From Lumbricus rubellus (taxonomy: Eukaryota; Annelida; Clitellata; Crassiclitellata; Lumbricidae): a stretch of 64,000 nt of DNA. How positions within the stretch are numbered: position 1 is the first letter of the stretch; every line of letters begins with the position of its first letter. Shown here in pieces: positions 40,264 to 49,663 of the stretch. The notes below the pieces were generated by a model. The model saw nothing but the letters and a program-made list of their open reading frames with translations, made no database searches and was not told where the DNA came from. The stretch lies in contig OX243825.1 of the NCBI GenBank assembly GCA_945859605.1, forward strand, positions 15,499,784 to 15,563,783, read 5' to 3'. Position numbers and translations under genes: made by a program.

Positions 40264-43200
40264 CTAGGTTAATCCTCTACTTAAATAGTCAGACATTACG
40301 TTATTACATCCCTTAATGTAACGTATTGTAAAACAATAATTCTGAAGGGCAAGGCTCCATCTCATCACTCTTGCATTCTTCATTCTTCCTTCTTTCATGT
40401 ACTGTAGTCCACAGTGGTCTGTCTCTATCACAAATTTCTTTCCACACAAGTATCTGTCAAATCTACTAATTCCCCACATAATAGCTAGACATTCTCTCTC
40501 TTCAACTGAATACCTTCTTTCCCTTTCTAATAATTTCCGACTTGCATAGGCAATAGGATGATTCACTCCTCCATGCTGCTGCATGAGTACACAACCTATC
40601 CCTTTCCCAGAAGCGTCAGTCTGAATAATGAATTCCTTGTTCAAATCAGGTAATCTTAGGATTGGTGTTTTGGCCAGTGCATCCTTCAACAGCCTAAAAC
40701 TACTACCCAACTCCTCGTTCCATTCAACATTATTCGGTGCTGCCTTCTTAGTCAAATCACTGAAGGGTGACATCAATTCCGCACAGTGTGGAATAAATTT
40801 TCTATAATAATTTACGGCTCCCAAGAAACTTCTCACTTGCTTCTTCGTTCTTGGCTGTGGCATGTCCACAATTTTATCTACAGACTCGCCTTTAGGACTA
40901 ATGTCGTTGTTTCCCAATGTATGACCTAGAAAATCTATCCTGCCATAACCCAATGAACATTTCTTCGGTTTTAATGTCAAACGAGCTTTCCTCACTCTTC
41001 CAAAAAATTCTCTCAATGTTTTCATGTGTTCTTCCCATCCTTTTGTGTGAGCTAGTATGTCATCGACATAACTCTCCAAGTTCTCGGTCCCATATAATAT
41101 TTTCCTTATTAACCGATTGTAACTGGATGCACTGTTAACCAGTCCAAATGGTAACACATTAAATCTGTACAATCCACTTGCACAGATGAATGTGGTCAGA
41201 TCCTTTGATTCATCACTCATCGGTATCTGCCAGTACCCCTTGCAAAAGTCGAACTTACTGTAAACTTTGCTACCACTGAGTTTATTGAAGATGTCCTCAT
41301 TTGACATCATTGGTTCCGGATCAAACACTGTTATTTTGTTAAGTTGTTTGTAGTTGCAGCATAACCTATTACTTCCATCTGCCTTCTTAACAACCACAAG
41401 TGGCGCTGCATACGCTGCCTCTGACCTTTCAATAATCCCATTCTCCAACATCATCTCCAATTCTTTGTTTATTTCTGCTTGAAGGTGATACGGCGTCGGA
41501 TAGGCTCTTAATCGAACTGGCTCATCGCTCGTTAGATGAATCTCATGCTTAACCATGTCCGTCCTTCCTGGCTTATCACTGAATATGTCTTCATATTCCC
41601 TCAATAGTTTCTCTAGTTCTCTCTTCTGCTTTTCTTCTAATTTAGGATTGATATCCACGTCTTTGTAAGTCTCCGTTTGTTGGCTAACATACAGACTCAA
41701 TATTTCTTCTTCTTCATCTTCTCCTTCTTTACCATCGTGTACTATCGCCGATATGTACGCAGAAGTTTCTACATCATTTTCTCCTTCTTCATTTCTCTCG
41801 TAATACTTCTTAAGTATATTGATGTGGTACGTCTTGAGTTTACCACCATCAATCTCTACCTTGTAGTCATAATCACCTATCTTTCCTCTGATTATAAATG
41901 GTCCCTGCCATTTGACAAGCATCTTATTGTTACAACTGGGTAACAGTAACAAAACTTTATCTCCAATCTCCAACTTCCTATAACGTGCTTTCTTGTCATA
42001 GTACTTCTTATTTTTCGCGTTTGCTTTATGTATGGCTTTCTGCGCCATGTCACATGTCTCCTCTATCCTTTCTCTTAGATCCGTCATGTAGGTATACACA
42101 TCCTTCACCTCCTCTTCGACCTTTTCATTTGTCCAAAGTTCCTTCAATATTTGTACAGGTCCCCTACACGATCTTCCAAAAATTAACTCAAAAGGCGTAA
42201 ATCCATGACTTTCATGCACTGTGTCTCTTAATGCGAACAGGAGTGGCGCTAGGTACCTATCCCACTCTTTAACCTGTTCACCGATCAATTTACGCAACGT
42301 AGCTTTGATCGTTCCATTCAGTCTCTCGACACAGCCGTTTCCCATTGCGTGGTACGGACTTGTCAATGTATGCTTAATCAGCAACATCTTATTGACTTCT
42401 GACATCAACTCTGATGTGAATTGGCTACCACGGTCTGTATGGACTTTCTGAGGCACTCCCATTCGACAATAGAAGTTGAATAAAGCCTCCGCCACTTCTT
42501 CGGTACTTATTCCTTTTAGAGGTATTGCCTCTGGATACCTCGTACTAAGATCGATTATCGTCAACACATAACGAAATCCTCTCGCAGACATCGGTTCTAT
42601 GGCACCAATAATATCTACACATACATGCTTGAAGGGTACATCCAGCACTGGAAGATGTCCCATAGGCGCTTTGTAGTTTACCTTCTTATCTATGGACTTC
42701 TGACACACGTCACAACTTAGAACGTATCTTCTTATGTCCTGTCCTATAGATGGCCAATAGAATTCGTTTACAACCTTGTCGTGGGTCTTCTTCATACCCA
42801 GGTGCGCAGACAATAGCGAATTGTGTGCCACCGCCAGAACTTTATTTCTAAGCTGCTTTGGAACCATCAATTGCCATTTCGCTTCGTCTTTCAACACCTC
42901 CTTCCATCTTCTGTATAATAATCCACCTTTCTTAACATATAGAACTATTTCCGTTCTCTTATCGTCTTCATTCCAATCTACTGCTTTTTCCCAGCAGTTC
43001 CTCAGTGTTTCATCTTTATGCTGAAGCTCCTTAATTTCTTTCGTTGTTATATTCAGATCTGGCATCTCAGTTACTTTCAATGGTTTAAACCTTTGTATCT
43101 TCTTCGCTTCCGCTCTCGTTTCAACTGCTGCCATCATCTGTTTTGTGTCACTGTTCATGACGTCATCACCTATGACATCGTTCGTTACGTCATCACAACC

Positions 43201-45273
43201 ATCACTCATAGTGTCACACTCAAATTGCACTTTCTTCTTGACATGTCGCCCATGTGACTCGCTATATAAATTTTCTTTGAGTATACCTTTACACTCAATT
43301 CTTTCTAACTCTTCCTTTTCACTCACAACATCTGTTTCACCACTTATACCGCAATCCTCTGTATTATCGGTATTCTCATTCACAACTATGTACTTCAGTC
43401 CTCTGATTCGTCCAATAATAACTGGTTTAACTGGGTCATCCATCACCATTGCCTCAACTCTACCAGTAAAGTATTCACTCTCGAGGTCTATACAGGCTGT
43501 TGGAAAACATCTCATGCTTCCGTCTACTAATACACAGTGTGTCTCTCGACCCGTTAAATCGACTTCATCAATTAATGATCTCTTCACGATGCACGTGCTA
43601 GACCCTGAGTCATATAGACAATTCGCTGTAACACCATTTACTTTGACTTGGCCCTCATTCTCACTATCAATGTCAACACATCCATCATTCCTTTCTGCAA
43701 CCATAGCACTCGCTGCCATGTGTATCGGTTGTTCTCCTTTCCTTTCATCCTTATTTTCCTTTACTTTGACAACTTCGCCTGACTTCGCGGTTTCGTTCGG
43801 CTGTGCTATCTTATACGCACTATTCTCATAAATCTGCACTGCGGCTGCCGTGTGTTTGACAAACCCTTTAGTCTTGTGCACGCATTGGAAAGCCCGGTGA
43901 CCTTCACCTCCACACACGAAACAACTTATCTTGTGCTCCCTAGCCTGTTCTCTCTCTCGGCTAAAATTTCGATTCATGCTTCCACCATGGTTTGCGTCTT
44001 TATTCTGCCTTGCATCAAATCTTCCTCTGTTCATATTTCCTTGAAACCTTTCCTTCGATTTCTCTTCAAACGACTTTCCGTTTCCTCTGTCACTGATGAA
44101 TTTCACTGGAGGCTTTGCAGAATTCTCAACATATTTGTACCCATGAGCCTCAATATACGATTCTGCACAGGCTAGCGTATCTTTCAGATTCATTTTTCCT
44201 TTCTCTTTAATGAACATCCGCAACTCGTTGCTGCAGGTTAAGAAGAACTGATCTCTCAGAAGCAATTCTTCCATCCCTTCGTACGTCTGCTCAAACCCTG
44301 CTTGCAATAGCCATTGTTGCATATATCTCTGCAATCGGTAGACATAATTCACAGGGGTCTCACCCTGCTCCATTTTACTAGTCTTAAATTTAATCCGATA
44401 GCCGCCTTCCGTCAACTGGAATCTTTTCAAAAGATGCTTCTTCAAGCAGTCATAGTCATTCGCTTCGTCTGATGATAAACGCTGATAAACCTCTAGAGCT
44501 TTTGATTCCAGGTGTCGTACTAACATCATTGACCATACCTCCTTTTGTATCTCATATGCAGTACAGGTTCTCTCAAACCTGAGTAAATAGGCGTCCAAGC
44601 AATCCTTTGCTTCATTGAACATTGGGAATTTAATATCTTTCATCCCCTTGTTTCTCTGGTTTCCTTGATGGCTGCTGTCGCCCATCATTACTATCGGACT
44701 TTCATTATATCTGTTCTGTCCATCTCTCGTTTCCATCTCTTTCAGCCTTACCTGTACTTCCAGTCTCTTAATTTCAAGATCTCTCGCTTGTCTTGCTGCA
44801 TCAGCCTCATGCTGAAGTTTTGCCGCATCAGCTTCATGCTGAAGTTTTGCCGCATCAGCTTCATGCTGAAGTTTTGCCGCATCAGCCTCATGCTGAAGTT
44901 TTGCCGCATCGGCCTCACTCTGAAGTCTAAGTTTAACTTCTTCTATTCTATTCGCTTCGCGTGCTATTTCCATTTCTCTGGCTGCTTTTTCAGTCTCCTG
45001 CTGAAGTTTTGCCGCATCGGCCTCATGCTGAAGTTTTGCCGCATCGGCCTCATGCTGAAGTTTTGCCGCATCAGCCTCACGCTGAAGTTTTGCCTCTTCG
45101 GCTATCATTCGGTCTTTTTCCTTCTGGTCTTCCCTTTGTTCCAGTCTCTGTTGTCTCAATTCATTTTGCCTCTCCCTGACAAATGTATTCAATCCCTCCC
45201 CTTCTAGGGATAACGCACGGGCAATATCCACCCACTGTTGGTAGTCCGACACTGCCATAATTATCTCACTCAC
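40264..45273 (-). CDS. gag-pol: Gmr1-like Gag-Pol polyprotein, 1669 aa
   Basis: A single frame encodes, in order: a Gag with a coiled-coil made of repeated KLQHEADAA units (about 60-170), a Gag core, a zinc knuckle CFVCGGEGHRAFQC (near 448-461) and an aspartic protease with LYDSGSS (near 553). Integrase follows, with a zinc-binding region (about 828-870), DDE core (VDIIGA, VHTDRGSQF, VERLNGT) and GPF module (WQGPFIIRGK). Then comes RT with LPFGL and YVDD near 1402, and RNase H with TDASGKG (near 1551). It is uninterrupted and gives full polyprotein without frameshifting. The start at 45273 is the first ATG. Confidence 0.93.
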   Translation of the reverse strand: MSEIIMAVSDYQQWVDIARALSLEGEGLNTFVRERQNELRQQRLEQREDQKEKDRMIAEEAKLQREADAAKLQHEADAAKLQHEADAAKLQQETEKAAREMEIAREANRIEEVKLRLQSEADAAKLQHEADAAKLQHEADAAKLQHEADAAKLQHEADAARQARDLEIKRLEVQVRLKEMETRDGQNRYNESPIVMMGDSSHQGNQRNKGMKDIKFPMFNEAKDCLDAYLLRFERTCTAYEIQKEVWSMMLVRHLESKALEVYQRLSSDEANDYDCLKKHLLKRFQLTEGGYRIKFKTSKMEQGETPVNYVYRLQRYMQQWLLQAGFEQTYEGMEELLLRDQFFLTCSNELRMFIKEKGKMNLKDTLACAESYIEAHGYKYVENSAKPPVKFISDRGNGKSFEEKSKERFQGNMNRGRFDARQNKDANHGGSMNRNFSREREQAREHKISCFVCGGEGHRAFQCVHKTKGFVKHTAAAVQIYENSAYKIAQPNETAKSGEVVKVKENKDERKGEQPIHMAASAMVAERNDGCVDIDSENEGQVKVNGVTANCLYDSGSSTCIVKRSLIDEVDLTGRETHCVLVDGSMRCFPTACIDLESEYFTGRVEAMVMDDPVKPVIIGRIRGLKYIVVNENTDNTEDCGISGETDVVSEKEELERIECKGILKENLYSESHGRHVKKKVQFECDTMSDGCDDVTNDVIGDDVMNSDTKQMMAAVETRAEAKKIQRFKPLKVTEMPDLNITTKEIKELQHKDETLRNCWEKAVDWNEDDKRTEIVLYVKKGGLLYRRWKEVLKDEAKWQLMVPKQLRNKVLAVAHNSLLSAHLGMKKTHDKVVNEFYWPSIGQDIRRYVLSCDVCQKSIDKKVNYKAPMGHLPVLDVPFKHVCVDIIGAIEPMSARGFRYVLTIIDLSTRYPEAIPLKGISTEEVAEALFNFYCRMGVPQKVHTDRGSQFTSELMSEVNKMLLIKHTLTSPYHAMGNGCVERLNGTIKATLRKLIGEQVKEWDRYLAPLLFALRDTVHESHGFTPFELIFGRSCRGPVQILKELWTNEKVEEEVKDVYTYMTDLRERIEETCDMAQKAIHKANAKNKKYYDKKARYRKLEIGDKVLLLLPSCNNKMLVKWQGPFIIRGKIGDYDYKVEIDGGKLKTYHINILKKYYERNEEGENDVETSAYISAIVHDGKEGEDEEEEILSLYVSQQTETYKDVDINPKLEEKQKRELEKLLREYEDIFSDKPGRTDMVKHEIHLTSDEPVRLRAYPTPYHLQAEINKELEMMLENGIIERSEAAYAAPLVVVKKADGSNRLCCNYKQLNKITVFDPEPMMSNEDIFNKLSGSKVYSKFDFCKGYWQIPMSDESKDLTTFICASGLYRFNVLPFGLVNSASSYNRLIRKILYGTENLESYVDDILAHTKGWEEHMKTLREFFGRVRKARLTLKPKKCSLGYGRIDFLGHTLGNNDISPKGESVDKIVDMPQPRTKKQVRSFLGAVNYYRKFIPHCAELMSPFSDLTKKAAPNNVEWNEELGSSFRLLKDALAKTPILRLPDLNKEFIIQTDASGKGIGCVLMQQHGGVNHPIAYASRKLLERERRYSVEERECLAIMWGISRFDRYLCGKKFVIETDHCGLQYMKEGRMKNARVMRWSLALQNYCFTIRYIKGCNNVMSDYLSRGLT
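44800..45092 (-). repeat. In-frame 27-bp tandem repeats in Gmr1-like gag
   Basis: Two blocks (about 44803-44925 and 44997-45092) repeat a 27-bp unit coding AKLQHEADA. The unit is 9 codons and stays in frame, extending a charged helical coiled coil. Units differ by few bases, so expansion is recent. Confidence 0.85.
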
Positions 45274-45601
45274 TTACTTTCTCTAAGTGGTAATAAATTT
45301 TAAAGCAACGCTGCGCTAATAAATTCTCAAGAATTTACAAATTCACTCTCCTCTAATAATTATTAATGATGCGTACTCTTGTGACGCGTCGAATAATAAT
45401 ACTCTGTGGTCTACGTATCTAAGATTTCTAGACTATCGCACGGAGTCTAATAACATTCAATCTACGCTTCAGTTCAATGTCACAATATTCAAACAACAAT
45501 CTCCTATCGTACTAGTTAATTCTTCTTAATTTAAATGTCAGCAATTTTCATATCAATTAACAATTAATATTGCTAATTATCCCGGACGGGCAATCCCATA
45601 A
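45274..45601 (-). other. Gmr1-like 5' leader with PBS
   Basis: This lies between the 5' LTR and the ORF start. At 45580-45598 the minus strand reads TGGGATTGCCCGTCCGGGA, three bases from the LTR. CGTCCGGGAT and the TGGG start match the complement of animal tRNA-Pro with a 2-base insertion between. The rest has no ORF. Confidence 0.55.
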
Positions 45602-46617
45602 TGTAGCGTTATATAAATACTTTAATGCCGTGAACCGAGTATGAATTGATTACTAGACAAATAAAGATCTGATTTCAAGAAGTCCAGTACTTTTGATAGA
45701 AATATAATATTGAATAATACTGTACATTCACAATTATGCAATAATCCTAATTACCTATTTGGCGCTTATTTAATTAGAATTATTATTTGGCTTAGCTGCG
45801 ATCGACAGATGAGTTTCTCAGAGCAACGTTCAGCAACTTGACAAAGTTAACGGCCTTTCGATAACTGTAGATACTCGTAGAAAATGCAACCCTGTGCCAC
45901 GAATGATGATAAAGATGAATTCAGTGAAACGAACTTGATCCAGATCGAACCAAGTCGTCCAAGAAAGCATACACTTCACAACACCAGACGTCTCCACTCC
46001 AACTGATGATTAATGTCGCGGGTCCGCGAACATTAACTCTACCACCAACCGACAGAAGTGAACCCAAAATCACCTTCCGTTTCCAATGACCAAAATGTCC
46101 AACTGTCACACGATCAACTGTAGTTCCACACGAACGCTAGAGCTCCACAAATGAGACACTAGGCCGTAACCACGATCGCTAACGCAACAATCTGTTTTAC
46201 AACGAGAATTGTCCGCCGGATTTCATCCCAGCAGTTGATATGAACTTTAAATGATCGCTTGTCTCAACAAAGTCGACCATTCTCATCAACTTCTTGCCAA
46301 GAATCGAATCGTTTTTATCCGTCTCCTCTGACGTAATTATTATTCGCCAACTGTCCGTGAATTCCGCAATTATATCCTTATTTGGTCAGAAAAAGCTCCG
46401 ACTGTCTATGGACGTTATTGCTATGACAACGCGTCGTTAATGAGTTTGACGTTACATCGCTAACTGTTGAGTTTCTAGTGCTTTAATCTCTAGACTGCGC
46501 CAAAACATTATATAGCGCCTTTATAAATTAGCTAGCTTAACTCTTACTTAGAATTAACATTAACAATAACATGTAGATTGATTAGTTTAATGGATAAGAG
46601 CGTATTAAACCGCTACA
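45602..46617 (-). repeat. 5' LTR of the Gmr1-like element
   Basis: 1016 bp, with TGTAGCG...CGCTACA inverted ends. The borders are supported by the PBS on one side and by the 42-bp match to the 3' LTR start on the other. It should carry the promoter. Confidence 0.75.
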
Positions 46618-46924
46618 CTGAGCTCCATAGTAACAAAATACTCGCGTCTTTCCCAGCAGAATAACACAAGAAATCATGAGTTCAAAACTAAAAATTTAAT
46701 GTAGCGGAATCACAGACTGCTTCAATATGACGAGTAATTATAGACGATGATTAGCAAATAGTCCAGACTAATTTTCATGATTATACAAAGCAAAAATACT
46801 TAGGCCTAACTATAAAGCAATAATATAGTAGGCCCTATAACAATAAAAAATAAATTGAAAAAACCACAGCAAGCACTACGTAGCCATAGTGTTAAGTTTG
46901 TTTGTTTTGTTTGCATGCGCACTT

Positions 46925-47125
46925 ATATAGCGCCTCTTCAAGCTCATTACTCAGAGGCGCTCCCGGCTACAGCGCGGACACTGCATCGGAGTTTCACGCC
47001 GAAGCGCTGAGCAATTGCGAATGAAGGATTTTCCCAAGGTCCCTGCGTGACTTTGAGGTGAATTCGAACCTGCAACCCTCCGGCTGCAAGGCAACCAACA
47101 TACTCACTACACCATTGCGTAGTAG
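46925..47125 (-). mobile_element. tRNA-derived SINE
   Basis: The minus strand starts with a tRNA-like head (TGTAGTGAGTATGTTGG, B-box GGTTCGAATTC near 47052-47062). It ends with the dispersed tag CAGAGGCGC...TATATAGCGCC near 46925. Confidence 0.6.
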
Positions 47126-47194
47126 GTAAGCATGTAGCAAGGGATCAAAGGATGTGACGCAATTTATAAGGCAGTATATTCCATCTTGTTAGCT

Positions 47195-47460
47195 ACACCG
47201 GTAAGCGCGAACGGCATTCGTCTGTTGGATACAACGGACTGCGGTTCAAGCCCCGGGCTGGGAGTTGACATTCAGAGATTTAGATTATCTCGGACTAGCA
47301 CGTGTGGGACGCAGAGGCGCAAGCTGCTGCGGAGCGACCTTGGGTAAGTTGTTTACCCATCATTGTCTGTGGGGAAGGCAGCGGGAAACCACCTCACTCA
47401 TCTCATCCCCAGGGGCGTAAAGCCAATGAACCTGCCTACGGGCAGAGCACCATCATCATC
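47195..47460 (+). mobile_element. tRNA-derived SINE
   Basis: The plus strand has A-box-like TAGCTACACCGGTAAG and B-box GGTTCAAGCCC (about 47243-47253). A body with GACCTTGGGTAAGTTG follows and it ends in a (CAT)n run. Not a functional tRNA. Confidence 0.6.
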
Positions 47461-47704
47461 ATATTCCACATGTTGCTTTGAAGGTGAGTGATCTTGTGGC
47501 GCTATACTTGGCATAGAACCTCCATTCTTCTGTCTCCATGACATTGTCTCACCGCTCAACCATCTCCACACCCCAACATACATGTAAAAAATTAACGCAA
47601 AATATACAACTGGTAGGCCTACACAAGAATTTATAGTCATTTCAAGACAGGTTGTTTACAAAAGCTTCAGTTGTATTTGTAACTTAATTATAACTGATAT
47701 CGCA

Positions 47705-48017
47705 AGTAGTGGATATTGTGCGCGCTTTAGCAATGTACTGCTTTGAGCGAATGTGAAATTTTTCATTATTGGTTCTGGTGACAGCGTATTTTAACCCCTC
47801 CACCTAGAATGACGCCATATGATCGAATTAATATTCATAGCGATGACAGCGTACTGACCAATGGCAGTCGAGCAATATCACACCACACCGACGACGCTAA
47901 TCACCACCCGCGGCGCGCTAATCTAATTAGCGATCGAGGGACGACCTCATGTTGCGTGTCGTAAACGAATGCACCCGCATGAAAAGACCACCCGCTGCGC
48001 GAGTATGAGTAGTTGTT
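47705..48017. repeat. Polinton left TIR
   Basis: 313 bp, matching the right end with about three substitutions. It contains the palindrome GCTAATCTAATTAGC. Confidence 0.93.
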
Positions 48018-48146
48018 GTCGTCAACCAATGGCATGCACATTTTATTACGTTGCTTACGATATAAAAATTACTCACTCCCATTGATATTCAATCGTTTGC
48101 GAATCTGTACGTGACATTCTTCATATCTTTCTTAACAATTTATATA

Positions 48147-48923
48147 ATGGGCAACAAAGTGAAAAGGCGCACGTGTATTAAACGACGAAAACCGGTCAGT
48201 ATTTTTTCCTCATAAAATATATGCGTTTGTGTCTCATATTGAAACCATATTTTTAATAAGCTGTGGATTGTTTTATATTATTGCCTTTTTTTATATAGCA
48301 CACATTCAAGGTAAACTACTCGGAAGCACTCCCAGTTCAACAACGGCCAAATAAGGTGGTTTTAAAGTGAGAAAGAAACATATTGGTGTATATGATGTTA
48401 TATTCTGAATTTTAAAAAAATATATTATTATTATTCGCACCATCTCTAATATTGAGTTTCTGCTTTGTATTTTTAGAAGTACACAGAGCTTTTTAAAGAG
48501 TCGATTGGGAACAACCGTTATCTCACAGTCGTCGCTTGCAAAGATCAAAGAAAGATACACATTCGTCAATATCGGGACATCGATGGTGAATCTCGCCCTT
48601 CTCAAAATGGAGTGTGGTTCGACAGAGTAGGTTGGATGTTTCTCCGCGAGCATTTGGAAGAAATGGACAGAAGTGCACAACTATTGAAAAGGAATGAATC
48701 TGTCAACTACAAGTATTTCGGATTACCACGCTACTACGTATTTATCAAAAACGATTTCAAGTATATCAACATTCATCGTGATTTTGTTATGCCGTGGAAT
48801 TTTCAAGAACAGCCCAAGCGATATGGAATCGCTTTAGAGTTAGAAGAATGGGACCTTTTTATGAAGAACATTGCTCTCTTGCACGATCGTTTTCCCAATC
48901 CATTTGCATCATCTAATTTGTAA
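48147..48923 (+). CDS. Double-PC4-like ssDNA-binding protein, left (2 exons)
   Basis: Exons 48147-48194 and 48477-48923, GT-AG, phase 0, give 164 aa. Exon 1 encodes a basic start MGNKVKRRTCIKRRKP resembling a nuclear localisation signal. Residues 26-88 match the PC4/p15 fold: IGNNRYLTVVACKD, IHIRQY, GE..P, GV, W. Residues 97-155 look like a second PC4 unit: LPRYYVFIKNDFK, INIHRDF, RYGIALELEEWD. Known PC4 proteins dimerise to bind ssDNA and act in transcription or replication. A single chain with both halves is inference from pattern. The intron contains a host dispersed-repeat tag. Confidence 0.72.
48195..48476 (+). other. Intron of left double-PC4 gene, with repeat tag
   Basis: The donor is GTCAGT and the acceptor TTTTTAG. 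At about 48291-48350 it contains TTTTATATAGCACACATTCA and CTCGGAAGCACTCCCAG, a version of the tag found at 31675, 33430 and 46925 outside the Polinton. Confidence 0.6.
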
Positions 48924-49086
48924 CTATGGTGAGACAAATAACTAATCGTTTCCATACGTCTTTTAAAAACCAATCAAGGTGACATTTAAAAAAAAAACAT
49001 TATGTCATTATCGCTTTTTTTTGCATTGAATAATATATTAAATATAAAATTTTTAAAAAAATCTCGTCTTATTCAATTGCTTTTGT

Positions 49087-49139
<53 letters not shown>

Positions 49140-49214
49140 TTTCGATGTTTGTCTTATTTGAAAACATATTAATACAAGACATGGGTAAATTTCATCAAAT
49201 TTTATTATTTATCA
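48924..49214. other. Convergent intergenic gap with (CA)n
   Basis: This lies between the stops of the left PC4 gene and the protease gene. It holds an AT-rich segment and a (CA)23 run at 49091-49136. No coding sequence and no polymerase remnant. Confidence 0.7.
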
Positions 49215-49661
49215 TTAAGCATTGCAAACGAAGTTATGAACCAAATAATCGTTTAAACCAGTGTCAAAAGTTAGCATGTTCGTCACGGCGTTAATATTCT
49301 TTCCTCTAGCTCTATGCAAACAATACAGTATACAGTAGTGACCACAAAAACGACTAACTACACTTTGTAACTGTCTATCGGTGAAAATCCAACGTGCGCA
49401 ATGTCTATGTAAGAATGTTCTGAAAGGTGCATCTGGTGGTGCTCCCAATGAGTCAAAGTATTCGCCATACGATGAATTTTCTATGTAAAGAACAACCCAA
49501 TGTTTTCCAGGATTGCCGTACGTGTCCGTATTGCAAACTAATAAGGAAGGACGACTTTTATCCAAAGTTGTGGGTAAGCGATCGCATGCAAATACACCCA
49601 GAAACATGACAGCACACTTAGCATCCGCTCGTATTATCGCTTCTATCATATCACTCTCCAT
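49215..49661 (-). CDS. Adenain-like cysteine protease (virion maturation)
   Basis: 148 aa. The catalytic pattern is GKHWVVLY (His54), EYFDS (Asp70), a Gln-rich helix near 98-100 and FCGHYC (Cys106). This is the C5/Ulp1 clan protease shared by adenoviruses and Polintons, expected to process capsid proteins. Its start is 2 bp after the MCP stop, so the two are probably co-expressed. The length is short but covers the domain. Confidence 0.88.
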   Translation of the reverse strand: MESDMIEAIIRADAKCAVMFLGVFACDRLPTTLDKSRPSLLVCNTDTYGNPGKHWVVLYIENSSYGEYFDSLGAPPDAPFRTFLHRHCARWIFTDRQLQSVVSRFCGHYCILYCLHRARGKNINAVTNMLTFDTGLNDYLVHNFVCNA

Positions 49662-49663
49662 CT

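Larger units (their letters stand above)
40063..46617 (-). mobile_element. Gmr1-like LTR retrotransposon (PR-IN-RT-RH order)
   Basis: It has a 5' LTR at 45602-46617, a PBS at 45580-45598, one large ORF (40264-45273), a polypurine tract at 40105-40122 and a 3' LTR cut to 42 bp (40063-40104). Gypsy-type domains in Ty1/copia order define the Gmr1 group known from deuterostomes. The coding region looks intact, but the truncated 3' LTR probably prevents normal mobilisation. No target duplication is seen. Confidence 0.88.
46618..47698. repeat. 3' flank of GILT gene B (duplicated segment, part 2)
   Basis: Resembles 32340-32935 near gene A (CCAGCA..., GAGTTCAAAA, CCACAGCAAGCACTACG, GGTTGAG...). Two tRNA-derived SINEs sit inside. 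It continues across the Polinton at 57827. Confidence 0.55.

Noticed and set aside
43145..43831. Long plus-strand ORF (228 aa) and others at 41677-45207
   Set aside because: They are antisense shadows of the Gmr1-like Gag-Pol frame with low-complexity translations.
40063..46617. 42-bp direct repeats taken as full-length LTRs
   Set aside because: The 5' copy extends to 45602 with matching TGTAGCG/CGCTACA ends and a PBS next to it, so the short copy is a truncated LTR.
48924..49214. Possible remnant of a Polinton DNA polymerase
   Set aside because: Only AT-rich sequence and a CA repeat are present in all frames; no polymerase motif was seen here or at 56139-56472.
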